Origin: Ilex aquifolium
Taxonomy: Eukaryota; Streptophyta; Magnoliopsida; Aquifoliales; Aquifoliaceae
Assembly (NCBI GenBank): GCA_951799425.1
Contig: OX637397.1
Span: 41,706,409 to 41,770,408 of the forward strand
DNA: 64,000 nucleotides
Direction: 5' to 3'
The notes below the pieces were generated by a model that saw only the letters and a list, made by a program, of their open reading frames with translations, made no database searches and was not told the DNA's origin. Numbering within the stretch: position 1 is the stretch's first letter; each line of letters opens with the position of its first letter. The position numbers and the translations under genes are program-made. Positions 52,647-64,000 of this stretch are shown here, piece after piece.

Positions 52647-55180
52647 ATTCTTGCGGCATTTTAAAGAGAACTTGAAACCCTAACCAATATATTCAGATCA
52701 AAATTGGTGATTCATCTTCTAACAAGTTCGAAATGGTGATGGAAGTTTGGTATAGTTGACCATTCCCCTCCACAAGGAAAAAAAAGTAATTTCCCATTCT
52801 TTCTTATTTCTGACATAACTTTTTACTCCGGTCTCTGATTAAGTTGATTCTTGCGGCATTGTAAAGAATTCTTGAATCCCTAACCATTTTATTCACATCA
52901 AAAGTCATGAAAAATCCTCTAGCATGGGCTATATTGTAACGCAAATTTGGTGTAGTAAGTAGTCCTCTTTTAAAATGAAATAGTCTATCGGACATAACAT
53001 TTTCACCCGAACTCGGATAGAGCTAATTCTTGCGGCATTTTAAAGAGAACTTGAAACCCTAACCATTATATTCAGATCAAAATTGGTGATTCATCTTCTA
53101 ACAAGTTCGAAATGGTGATGGAAGTTTGGTATAGTTGTCCATTCCCCTCCACAAGGAAAAAAAAGTAATTTCCCATTCTTTCTTATTTCTGACATTACTT
53201 TTTACTCCGGTCTCTGATTAAGTTGATTCTTGCGGCATTGTAAAGAATTATTGAATCCCTTACCATTTTATTCACATCAAAAGTCATGAAAAATCCTCTA
53301 GCATGGGCTATATTGTAACGCAAATTTGGTGTAGTAAGTAGTCCTCCTTTAAAATGAAATAGTCTATCGGACATAACTTTTTCTCCCGAACTCGGATTGA
53401 GCTAATTCTTGCGGCATTGTAAAGAGAACGTGAAACCCTAACCAATATATTCAGATCAAAATTGGTGATTCATCTTCTAACAAGTTCGAAATGGTGATGG
53501 AAGTTTGGTATAGTTGACCATTCCCCTCCACAAGGAAAAAAAGTAATTTCCCATTCTTTCTTATTTCTGACATAACTTTTTACTCCGGTCTCTGATTAAG
53601 TTGATTCTTGCGGCATTGTAAAGAATTCTTGAATCCCTAACCATTTTATTCACATCAAAAGTCATGAAAAATCCTCTAGCACGGGCTATATTGTAACGCA
53701 AATTTGGTGTAATAAGTAGTCCTCCTTTAAAATGAAATAGTCTATCGGACATAACATTTTCTCCCGAACTCGGATTGAGCTAATTCTTGCGGCATTTTAA
53801 AGAGAACTTGAAACCCTAACCAATATATTCAGATCAAAATTGGTGATTCATCTTCTAACAAATTCGAAATGCTGATGGAAGGTTGGTATAGTTGGCCATT
53901 CCCCTCCACAAGGAAAAAAAAGTAATTCCCATTCATTCTTATTTCTGACATAACTTTTTACTCCGGTCTCTGATTAAGTTGATTCTTGCGGCATTGTAAA
54001 GAATTCTTGAATCCCTAACCATTTTATTCACATCAAAAGTCATGAAAAATCCTCTAGCATGGGCTATATTGTAACGCAAATTTGGTGTAGTAAGTAGTCC
54101 TCCTTTTAAAATGAAATAGTCTATCGGACATAACATTTTCACCCGAACTCGGATTGAGCTAATTCTTGCGGCATTTTAAAGAGAACTTGAAACCCTAACC
54201 AATATATTCAGATCAAAATTGGTGATTCATCTTCTAACAAGTTCGAAATGGTGATGGAAGTTTGGTATAGTTGGCCATTCCCCTCCACAAGGAAAAAAAA
54301 GTAATTTCCCATTCTTTCTTATTTCTGACATAACTTTTTACTCCGGTCTCTGATTAAGTTGATTCTTGCGGCATTGTAAAGAATTCTTGAATCGCTAACC
54401 ATTTTATTCACATCAAAAGTCATGAAAAATCCTCTAGCATGGGCTATATTGCAACGCAAATTTGGTGTAATAAGTAGTCCTCCTTTAAAATGAAATAGTC
54501 TATCGGACATAACTTTTTCTCCCGAACTCGGATTGAGCTAATTCTTGCGGCATTGTAAAGAGAACTTGAAACCCTAACCAATATATTGAGATCAAAATTG
54601 GTGATTCATCTTCTAACAAGTTCGAAATGGTGATGGAAGTTTGGTATAGTTGGCCATTCGCCTCCACAAGGAAAAAAAAGTAATTCCCATTCATTCTTAT
54701 TTCTGACATAACTGTTTACTCCGGTCTCTGATTAAGTTGATTCTTGCGGCATTGTAAAGAATTATTGAATCCCTTACCATTTTATTCACATCAAAAGTCA
54801 TGAAAAATCCTCTAGCATGGGCTATATAGTAACGCAAATTTGGTGTAGTAAGTAGTCCTCCTTTAAAATGAAATAGTCTATCGGACATAACTTTTTCTCC
54901 CGAACTCGGATTGAGCTAATTCTTGCGGCATTGTAAAGAGAACTTGAAACCCTAACCAATATATTCAGATCAAAATTGGTGATTCATCTTCTAACAAGTT
55001 CGAAATGGTGATGGAAGTTTGGTATAGTTGACCATTCCCCTCCACAAGGAAAAAAAAGTAATTTCCCATTCTTTCTTATTTCTGACATAACTTTTTACTC
55101 CGGTCTCTGATTAAGTTGATTCTTGCGGCATTGTAAAGAATTCTTGAATCCCTAACCATTTTATTCACATCAAAAGTCAT
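52647..55180. repeat. Domain III chimeric 7-unit block, second copy
   Basis: Repeats 49996-52646 unit by unit, including CCATTATATT near 53065, AACGTG near 53430 and CTATATAGTAACGC near 54826. Similarity to the first copy holds through half A of the seventh unit, then changes. Near 55191 this one reads CCTTTAGCACGGG, while the first copy at the matching place reads CCTCTAGCATGGG. The end coordinate is therefore approximate. Confidence 0.65.
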
Positions 55181-56434
55181 GAAAAATCCTTTAGCACGGG
55201 CTATATTGTAACGCAAATTTGGTGTAATAAGTAGTCCTCCTTTAAAATGAAATAGTCTATCGGACATAACTTTTTCTCCCGAACTCGGATTGAGCTAATT
55301 CTTGCGGCATTGTAAAGAGAACTTGAAACCCTAACCAATATATTGAGATCAAAATTGGTGATTCATCTTCTAACAAGTTCGAAATGGTGATGGAAGTTTG
55401 GTATAGTTGGCCATTCCCCTCCACAAGGAAAAAAAAGTAATTTCCCATTCTTTCTTATTTCTGACATAACTTTTTACTCCGGTCTCTGATTAAGTTGATT
55501 CTTGCGGCATTGTAAAGAATTATTGAATCCCTTACCATTTTATTCACATCAAAAGTCATGAAAAATCCTCTAGCATGGGCTATATTGTAACGCAAATTTG
55601 GTGTAGTAAGTAGTCCTCCTTTTAAAATGAAATAGTCTATCGGACATAACATTTTCACCCGAACTCGGATTGAGCTAATTCTTGCGGCATTTTAAAGAGA
55701 ACTTGAAACCCTAACCAATATATTCAGATCAAAATTGGTGATTCATCTTCTAACAAGTTCGAAATGGTGATGGAAGTTTGGTATAGTTGGCCATTCCCCT
55801 CCACAAGGAAAAAAAAGTAATTTCCCATTCTTTCTTATTTCTGACATAACTTTTTACTCCGGTCTCTGATTAAGTTGATTCTTGCGGCATTGTAAAGAAT
55901 TCTTGAATCGCTAACCATTTTATTCACATCAAAAGTCATGAAAAATCCTCTAGCATGGGCTATATTGCAACGCAAATTTGGTGTAATAAGTAGTCCTCCT
56001 TTAAAATGAAATAGTCTATCGGACATAACTTTTTCTCCCGAACTCGGATTGAGCTAATTCTTGCGGCATTGTAAAGAGAACTTGAAACCCTAACCAATAT
56101 ATTGAGATCAAAATTGGTGATTCATCTTCTAACAAGTTCGAAATGGTGATGGAAGTTTGGTATAGTTGGCCATTCGCCTCCACAAGGAAAAAAAAGTAAT
56201 TCCCATTCATTCTTATTTCTGACATAACTGTTTACTCCGGTCTCTGATTAAGTTGATTCTTGCGGCATTGTAAAGAATTATTGAATCCCTTACCATTTTA
56301 TTCACATCAAAAGTCATGAAAAATCCTCTAGCATGGGCTATATTGTAACGCAAATTTGGTGTAGTAAGTAGTCCTCCTTTAAAATGAAATAGTCTATCGG
56401 ACATAACTTTTTCTCCCGAACTCGGATTGAGCTA
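53405..56434. repeat. 8-unit higher-order repeat, 3,030 bp, first copy
   Basis: Eight dimers recur at 56435-59464 at exactly 3,030 bp. Shared rare markers are CCTTTAGCACGGG (T at 55191 and 58221), CTATATAGTAACGC near 54826 and 57856, and AACGTG with a seven-A tract at the start. Its first five units overlap the second chimeric 7-unit block, so this amplification came after that one. Confidence 0.78.
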
Positions 56435-59400
56435 ATTCTTGCGGCATTGTAAAGAGAACGTGAAACCCTAACCAATATATTCAGATCAAAATTGGTGATT
56501 CATCTTCTAACAAGTTCGAAATGGTGATGGAAGTTTGGTATAGTTGACCATTCCCCTCCACAAGGAAAAAAAGTAATTTCCCATTCTTTCTTATTTCTGA
56601 CATAACTTTTTACTCCGGTCTCTGATTAAGTTGATTCTTGCGGCATTGTAAAGAATTCTTGAATCCCTAACCATTTTATTCACATCAAAAGTCATGAAAA
56701 ATCCTCTAGCACGGGCTATATTGTAACGCAAATTTGGTGTAATAAGTAGTCCTCCTTTAAAATGAAATAGTCTATCGGACATAACATTTTCTCCCGAACT
56801 CGGATTGAGCTAATTCTTGCGGCATTTTAAAGAGAACTTGAAACCCTAACCAATATATTCAGATCAAAATTGGTGATTCATCTTCTAACAAATTCGAAAT
56901 GCTGATGGAAGGTTGGTATAGTTGGCCATTCCCCTCCACAAGGAAAAAAAAGTAATTCCCATTCATTCTTATTTCTGACATAACTTTTTACTCCGGTCTC
57001 TGATTAAGTTGATTCTTGCGGCATTGTAAAGAATTCTTGAATCCCTAACCATTTTATTCACATCAAAAGTCATGAAAAATCCTCTAGCATGGGCTATATT
57101 GTAACGCAAATTTGGTGTAGTAAGTAGTCCTCCTTTTAAAATGAAATAGTCTATCGGACATAACATTTTCACCCGAACTCGGATTGAGCTAATTCTTGCG
57201 GCATTTTAAAGAGAACTTGAAACCCTAACCAATATATTCAGATCAAAATTGGTGATTCATCTTCTAACAAGTTCGAAATGGTGATGGAAGTTTGGTATAG
57301 TTGGCCATTCCCCTCCACAAGGAAAAAAAAGTAATTTCCCATTCTTTCTTATTTCTGACATAACTTTTTACTCCGGTCTCTGATTAAGTTGATTCTTGCG
57401 GCATTGTAAAGAATTCTTGAATCGCTAACCATTTTATTCACATCAAAAGTCATGAAAAATCCTCTAGCATGGGCTATATTGCAACGCAAATTTGGTGTAA
57501 TAAGTAGTCCTCCTTTAAAATGAAATAGTCTATCGGACATAACTTTTTCTCCCGAACTCGGATTGAGCTAATTCTTGCGGCATTGTAAAGAGAACTTGAA
57601 ACCCTAACCAATATATTGAGATCAAAATTGGTGATTCATCTTCTAACAAGTTCGAAATGGTGATGGAAGTTTGGTATAGTTGGCCATTCGCCTCCACAAG
57701 GAAAAAAAAGTAATTCCCATTCATTCTTATTTCTGACATAACTGTTTACTCCGGTCTCTGATTAAGTTGATTCTTGCGGCATTGTAAAGAATTATTGAAT
57801 CCCTTACCATTTTATTCACATCAAAAGTCATGAAAAATCCTCTAGCATGGGCTATATAGTAACGCAAATTTGGTGTAGTAAGTAGTCCTCCTTTAAAATG
57901 AAATAGTCTATCGGACATAACTTTTTCTCCCGAACTCGGATTGAGCTAATTCTTGCGGCATTGTAAAGAGAACTTGAAACCCTAACCAATATATTCAGAT
58001 CAAAATTGGTGATTCATCTTCTAACAAGTTCGAAATGGTGATGGAAGTTTGGTATAGTTGACCATTCCCCTCCACAAGGAAAAAAAAGTAATTTCCCATT
58101 CTTTCTTATTTCTGACATAACTTTTTACTCCGGTCTCTGATTAAGTTGATTCTTGCGGCATTGTAAAGAATTCTTGAATCCCTAACCATTTTATTCACAT
58201 CAAAAGTCATGAAAAATCCTTTAGCACGGGCTATATTGTAACGCAAATTTGGTGTAATAAGTAGTCCTCCTTTAAAATGAAATAGTCTATCGGACATAAC
58301 TTTTTCTCCCGAACTCGGATTGAGCTAATTCTTGCGGCATTGTAAAGAGAACTTGAAACCCTAACCAATATATTGAGATCAAAATTGGTGATTCATCTTC
58401 TAACAAGTTCGAAATGGTGATGGAAGTTTGGTATAGTTGGCCATTCCCCTCCACAAGGAAAAAAAAGTAATTTCCCATTCTTTCTTATTTCTGACATAAC
58501 TTTTTACTCCGGTCTCTGATTAAGTTGATTCTTGCGGCATTGTAAAGAATTATTGAATCCCTTACCATTTTATTCACATCAAAAGTCATGAAAAATCCTC
58601 TAGCATGGGCTATATTGTAACGCAAATTTGGTGTAGTAAGTAGTCCTCCTTTTAAAATGAAATAGTCTATCGGACATAACATTTTCACCCGAACTCGGAT
58701 TGAGCTAATTCTTGCGGCATTTTAAAGAGAACTTGAAACCCTAACCAATATATTCAGATCAAAATTGGTGATTCATCTTCTAACAAGTTCGAAATGGTGA
58801 TGGAAGTTTGGTATAGTTGGCCATTCCCCTCCACAAGGAAAAAAAAGTAATTTCCCATTCTTTCTTATTTCTGACATAACTTTTTACTCCGGTCTCTGAT
58901 TAAGTTGATTCTTGCGGCATTGTAAAGAATTCTTGAATCGCTAACCATTTTATTCACATCAAAAGTCATGAAAAATCCTCTAGCATGGGCTATATTGCAA
59001 CGCAAATTTGGTGTAATAAGTAGTCCTCCTTTAAAATGAAATAGTCTATCGGACATAACTTTTTCTCCCGAACTCGGATTGAGCTAATTCTTGCGGCATT
59101 GTAAAGAGAACTTGAAACCCTAACCAATATATTGAGATCAAAATTGGTGATTCATCTTCTAACAAGTTCGAAATGGTGATGGAAGTTTGGTATAGTTGGC
59201 CATTCGCCTCCACAAGGAAAAAAAAGTAATTCCCATTCATTCTTATTTCTGACATAACTGTTTACTCCGGTCTCTGATTAAGTTGATTCTTGCGGCATTG
59301 TAAAGAATTATTGAATCCCTTACCATTTTATTCACATCAAAAGTCATGAAAAATCCTCTAGCATGGGCTATATTGTAACGCAAATTTGGTGTAGTAAGTA

Positions 59401-59464
59401 GTCCTCCTTTAAAATGAAATAGTCTATCGGACATAACTTTTTCTCCCGAACTCGGATTGAGCTA
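56435..59464. repeat. 8-unit higher-order repeat, 3,030 bp, second copy
   Basis: Tandem copy of 53405-56434. I noticed no difference between the copies at the marker sites I checked. A third start follows at 59465, but its fourth unit has TATATTGTAACGC in place of CTATATAGTAACGC and the series continues as 4-unit repeats. Confidence 0.78.
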
Positions 59465-62400
59465 ATTCTTGCGGCATTGTAAAGAGAACGTGAAACCCTA
59501 ACCAATATATTCAGATCAAAATTGGTGATTCATCTTCTAACAAGTTCGAAATGGTGATGGAAGTTTGGTATAGTTGACCATTCCCCTCCACAAGGAAAAA
59601 AAGTAATTTCCCATTCTTTCTTATTTCTGACATAACTTTTTACTCCGGTCTCTGATTAAGTTGATTCTTGCGGCATTGTAAAGAATTCTTGAATCCCTAA
59701 CCATTTTATTCACATCAAAAGTCATGAAAAATCCTCTAGCACGGGCTATATTGTAACGCAAATTTGGTGTAATAAGTAGTCCTCCTTTAAAATGAAATAG
59801 TCTATCGGACATAACATTTTCTCCCGAACTCGGATTGAGCTAATTCTTGCGGCATTTTAAAGAGAACTTGAAACCCTAACCAATATATTCAGATCAAAAT
59901 TGGTGATTCATCTTCTAACAAATTCGAAATGCTGATGGAAGGTTGGTATAGTTGGCCATTCCCCTCCACAAGGAAAAAAAAGTAATTCCCATTCATTCTT
60001 ATTTCTGACATAACTTTTTACTCCGGTCTCTGATTAAGTTGATTCTTGCGGCATTGTAAAGAATTCTTGAATCCCTAACCATTTTATTCACATCAAAAGT
60101 CATGAAAAATCCTCTAGCATGGGCTATATTGTAACGCAAATTTGGTGTAGTAAGTAGTCCTCCTTTTAAAATGAAATAGTCTATCGGACATAACATTTTC
60201 ACCCGAACTCGGATTGAGCTAATTCTTGCGGCATTTTAAAGAGAACTTGAAACCCTAACCAATATATTCAGATCAAAATTGGTGATTCATCTTCTAACAA
60301 GTTCGAAATGGTGATGGAAGTTTGGTATAGTTGGCCATTCCCCTCCACAAGGAAAAAAAAGTAATTTCCCATTCTTTCTTATTTCTGACATAACTTTTTA
60401 CTCCGGTCTCTGATTAAGTTGATTCTTGCGGCATTGTAAAGAATTCTTGAATCGCTAACCATTTTATTCACATCAAAAGTCATGAAAAATCCTCTAGCAT
60501 GGGCTATATTGCAACGCAAATTTGGTGTAATAAGTAGTCCTCCTTTAAAATGAAATAGTCTATCGGACATAACTTTTTCTCCCGAACTCGGATTGAGCTA
60601 ATTCTTGCGGCATTGTAAAGAGAACTTGAAACCCTAACCAATATATTGAGATCAAAATTGGTGATTCATCTTCTAACAAGTTCGAAATGGTGATGGAAGT
60701 TTGGTATAGTTGGCCATTCGCCTCCACAAGGAAAAAAAAGTAATTCCCATTCATTCTTATTTCTGACATAACTGTTTACTCCGGTCTCTGATTAAGTTGA
60801 TTCTTGCGGCATTGTAAAGAATTATTGAATCCCTTACCATTTTATTCACATCAAAAGTCATGAAAAATCCTCTAGCATGGGCTATATTGTAACGCAAATT
60901 TGGTGTAGTAAGTAGTCCTCCTTTAAAATGAAATAGTCTATCGGACATAACTTTTTCTCCCGAACTCGGATTGAGCTAATTCTTGCGGCATTGTAAAGAG
61001 AACTTGAAACCCTAACCAATATATTCAGATCAAAATTGGTGATTCATCTTCTAACAAGTTCGAAATGGTGATGGAAGTTTGGTATAGTTGACCATTCCCC
61101 TCCACAAGGAAAAAAAAGTAATTTCCCATTCTTTCTTATTTCTGACATAACTTTTTACTCCGGTCTCTGATTAAGTTGATTCTTGCGGCATTGTAAAGAA
61201 TTCTTGAATCCCTAACCATTTTATTCACATCAAAAGTCATGAAAAATCCTCTAGCACGGGCTATATTGTAACGCAAATTTGGTGTAATAAGTAGTCCTCC
61301 TTTAAAATGAAATAGTCTATCGGACATAACATTTTCTCCCGAACTCGGATTGAGCTAATTCTTGCGGCATTTTAAAGAGAACTTGAAACCCTAACCAATA
61401 TATTCAGATCAAAATTGGTGATTCATCTTCTAACAAATTCGAAATGCTGATGGAAGGTTGGTATAGTTGGCCATTCCCCTCCACAAGGAAAAAAAAGTAA
61501 TTCCCATTCATTCTTATTTCTGACATAACTTTTTACTCCGGTCTCTGATTAAGTTGATTCTTGCGGCATTGTAAAGAATTCTTGAATCCCTAACCATTTT
61601 ATTCACATCAAAAGTCATGAAAAATCCTCTAGCATGGGCTATATTGTAACGCAAATTTGGTGTAGTAAGTAGTCCTCCTTTTAAAATGAAATAGTCTATC
61701 GGACATAACATTTTCACCCGAACTCGGATTGAGCTAATTCTTGCGGCATTTTAAAGAGAACTTGAAACCCTAACCAATATATTCAGATCAAAATTGGTGA
61801 TTCATCTTCTAACAAGTTCGAAATGGTGATGGAAGTTTGGTATAGTTGGCCATTCCCCTCCACAAGGAAAAAAAAGTAATTTCCCATTCTTTCTTATTTC
61901 TGACATAACTTTTTACTCCGGTCTCTGATTAAGTTGATTCTTGCGGCATTGTAAAGAATTCTTGAATCGCTAACCATTTTATTCACATCAAAAGTCATGA
62001 AAAATCCTCTAGCATGGGCTATATTGCAACGCAAATTTGGTGTAATAAGTAGTCCTCCTTTAAAATGAAATAGTCTATCGGACATAACATTTTCTCCCGA
62101 ACTCGGATTGAGCTAATTCTTGCGGCATTTTAAAGAGAACTTGAAACCCTAACCAATATATTCAGATCAAAATTGGTGATTCATCTTCTAACAAATTCGA
62201 AATGCTGATGGAAGGTTGGTATAGTTGGCCATTCCCCTCCACAAGGAAAAAAAAGTAATTCCCATTCATTCTTATTTCTGACATAACTTTTTACTCCGGT
62301 CTCTGATTAAGTTGATTCTTGCGGCATTGTAAAGAATTCTTGAATCCCTAACCATTTTATTCACATCAAAAGTCATGAAAAATCCTCTAGCATGGGCTAT

Positions 62401-64000
62401 ATTGTAACGCAAATTTGGTGTAGTAAGTAGTCCTCCTTTTAAAATGAAATAGTCTATCGGACATAACATTTTCACCCGAACTCGGATTGAGCTAATTCTT
62501 GCGGCATTTTAAAGAGAACTTGAAACCCTAACCAATATATTCAGATCAAAATTGGTGATTCATCTTCTAACAAGTTCGAAATGGTGATGGAAGTTTGGTA
62601 TAGTTGGCCATTCCCCTCCACAAGGAAAAAAAAGTAATTTCCCATTCTTTCTTATTTCTGACATAACTTTTTACTCCGGTCTATGATTAAGTTGATTCTT
62701 GCGGCATTGTAAAGAATTCTTGAATCGCTAACCATTTTATTCACATCAAAAGTCATGAAAAATCCTCTAGCATGGGCTATATTGCAACACAAATTTGGTG
62801 TAATAAGTAGTCCTCCTTTAAAATGAATTAGTCTATCGGACATAACTTTTTCTCCCGAACTCGGATTGAGCTAATTCTTGCGGCATTGTAAAGAGAACTT
62901 GAAACCCTAACCAATATATTGAGATCAAAATTGGTGATTCATCTTCTAACAAGTTCGAAATGGTGATGGAAGTTTGGTATAGTTGGCCATTCGCCTCCAC
63001 AAGGAAAAAAAAGTAATTCCCATTCATTCTTATTTCTGACATAACTGTTTACTCCGGTCTCTGATTAAGTTGATTCTTGCGGCATTGTAAAGAATTATTG
63101 AATCCCTTACCATTTTATTCACATCAAAAGTCATGAAAAATCCTCTAGCATGGGCTATATTGTAACGCAAATTTGGTGTAGTAAGTAGTCCTCCTTTAAA
63201 ATGAAATAGTCTATCGGACATAACTTTTTCTCCCGAACTCGGATTGAGCTAATTCTTGCGGCATTGTAAAGAGAACTTGAAACCCTAACCAATATATTCA
63301 GATCAAAATTGGTGATTCATCTTCTAACAAGTTCGAAATGGTGATGGAAGTTTGGTATAGTTGACCATTCCCCTCCACAAGGAAAAAAAGTAATTTCCCA
63401 TTCTTTCTTATTTCTGACATAACTTTTTACTCCGGTCTCTGATTAAGTTGATTCTTGCGGCATTGTAAAGAATTCTTGAATCCCTAACCATTTTATTCAC
63501 ATCAAAAGTCATGAAAAATCCTCTAGCACGGGCTATATTGTAACGCAAATTTGGTGTAATAAGTAGTCCTCCTTTAAAATGAAATAGTCTATCGGACATA
63601 ACATTTTCTCCCGAACTCGGATTGAGCTAATTCTTGCGGCATTTTAAAGAGAACTTGAAACCCTAACCAATATATTCAGATCAAAATTGGTGATTCATCT
63701 TCTAACAAATTCGAAATGCTGATGGAAGGTTGGTATAGTTGGCCATTCCCCTCCACAAGGAAAAAAAAGTAATTCCCATTCATTCTTATTTCTGACATAA
63801 CTTTTTACTCCGGTCTCTGATTAAGTTGATTCTTGCGGCATTGTAAAGAATTCTTGAATCCCTAACCATTTTATTCACATCAAAAGTCATGAAAAATCCT
63901 CTAGCATGGGCTATATTGTAACGCAAATTTGGTGTAGTAAGTAGTCCTCCTTTTAAAATGAAATAGTCTATCGGACATAACATTTTCACCCGAACTCGGA
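59465..64000. repeat. 4-unit (1,514-1,515 bp) repeats with one 2-unit insertion
   Basis: The order is a GCACGGG unit, a TCCTCCTTTT unit, a GAATCGC/GCAACGC unit and an AATTATTG unit. The set runs 59465-60978 and starts again at 60979. In the second set the TCCTCCTTTT and GAATCGC units occur twice (near 61358 and 62116), a 758-bp in-phase duplication. A fresh GCACGGG unit follows near 63252. The unit at 62496 has several private changes: GGTCTATGATT near 62682, GCAACACAAA near 62785 and ATGAATTAG near 62824. The window ends 371 bp into the unit that starts at 63630. Confidence 0.65.

Larger units (their letters stand above)
1..64000. repeat. Satellite DNA array, 378-379 bp dimeric unit, about 169 copies
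   Basis: The same 378-379 bp sequence recurs head to tail from base 3 to the right edge. Unit starts (ATTCTTGCGG of half A) fall at 3, 381, 760 and so on to 63630, a mean spacing of 378.7 bp over 168 steps. All copies share one orientation, and I found no inserted transposon, no inversion and no half-unit slip. Copies differ by scattered single-base changes and by poly-A length (7-9 A). The first unit has about 35% GC by hand count. This stretch contains no supportable gene, tRNA, rRNA or CRISPR array. Family knowledge: such arrays form centromeric, pericentromeric or subtelomeric heterochromatin in eukaryotes. Which of these it is cannot be told from sequence alone, and I do not recognise the named family. 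Confidence 0.98.

Noticed and set aside
1..64000. CRISPR array
   Set aside because: The repeats are 378-379 bp with no unique spacers between them. The whole unit is repeated, so this is satellite DNA.
1..64000. Arabidopsis-type 178-bp centromere satellite
   Set aside because: The half-unit length is similar and a short TCTTCTAACAAG string recalls one part of it on the opposite strand, but I see no extended similarity. I do not assign the family.
1..64000. An undescribed defence, mobile or metabolic gene system
   Set aside because: Every stretch of the window is explained by the satellite unit. No sequence is left over that could encode such a system.

Overview
The whole 64-kb window is one uninterrupted tandem satellite array. 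I see no gene, RNA gene, transposon or unique sequence in it. The repeat unit is 378-379 bp. Every copy points the same way and the phase never breaks, giving 168 complete units plus one partial unit at the right edge. Each unit is an old dimer. Half A (about 199-200 bp) and half B (179 bp) both open with the same sequence, ATTCTTGCGGCATT. In the first unit they match at about 80 of their first 109 positions without a gap (my hand count). Half A carries about 20 bp more, in a segment holding a poly-A tract. GC content of the first unit is about 35% by hand count.

Organism: arrays of this size, with near-identical units and nested higher-order repeats, are typical of eukaryotic centromeric, pericentromeric or subtelomeric heterochromatin. 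The half-units of about 180 and 200 bp are near one nucleosome repeat length, as in many centromeric satellites. A plant is plausible, because half A contains the telo-box string AAACCCTAA. The same place also gives a 10-nt match to TTAGGG-type telomeres, so the taxon is not settled. I do not recognise the satellite family.

Layout, from diagnostic variants: Domain I (about 1-30.3 kb) mixes several subfamilies. It holds a tandem 2,272-bp (6-unit) duplication at 6.8-11.4 kb, a copy of about 4.5-4.9 kb displaced by 8,710 bp, a 1,515-bp (4-unit) repeat at 17-20 kb, a 757-bp (2-unit) repeat at 21.6-25.8 kb, and a 2,272-bp spacing again at 26-29 kb. Domain II (about 30.3-50 kb) is the best organised. 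A 7-unit, 2,652-bp higher-order repeat is grouped into 14-, 16- and 15-unit super-blocks. Domain III (about 50-64 kb) starts with a chimera of domain II and domain I variants. It continues as a duplicated 2,651-bp 7-unit block, two 3,030-bp 8-unit blocks, and 4-unit (1,514-1,515 bp) repeats.

No genes act together here. The short open frames on the minus strand are one satellite stretch read again and again. What can be learned is how the array evolved: in-phase unequal exchange in whole dimers, successive local amplifications, and variants concentrated at CpG/TpG/CpA sites that suggest cytosine methylation.
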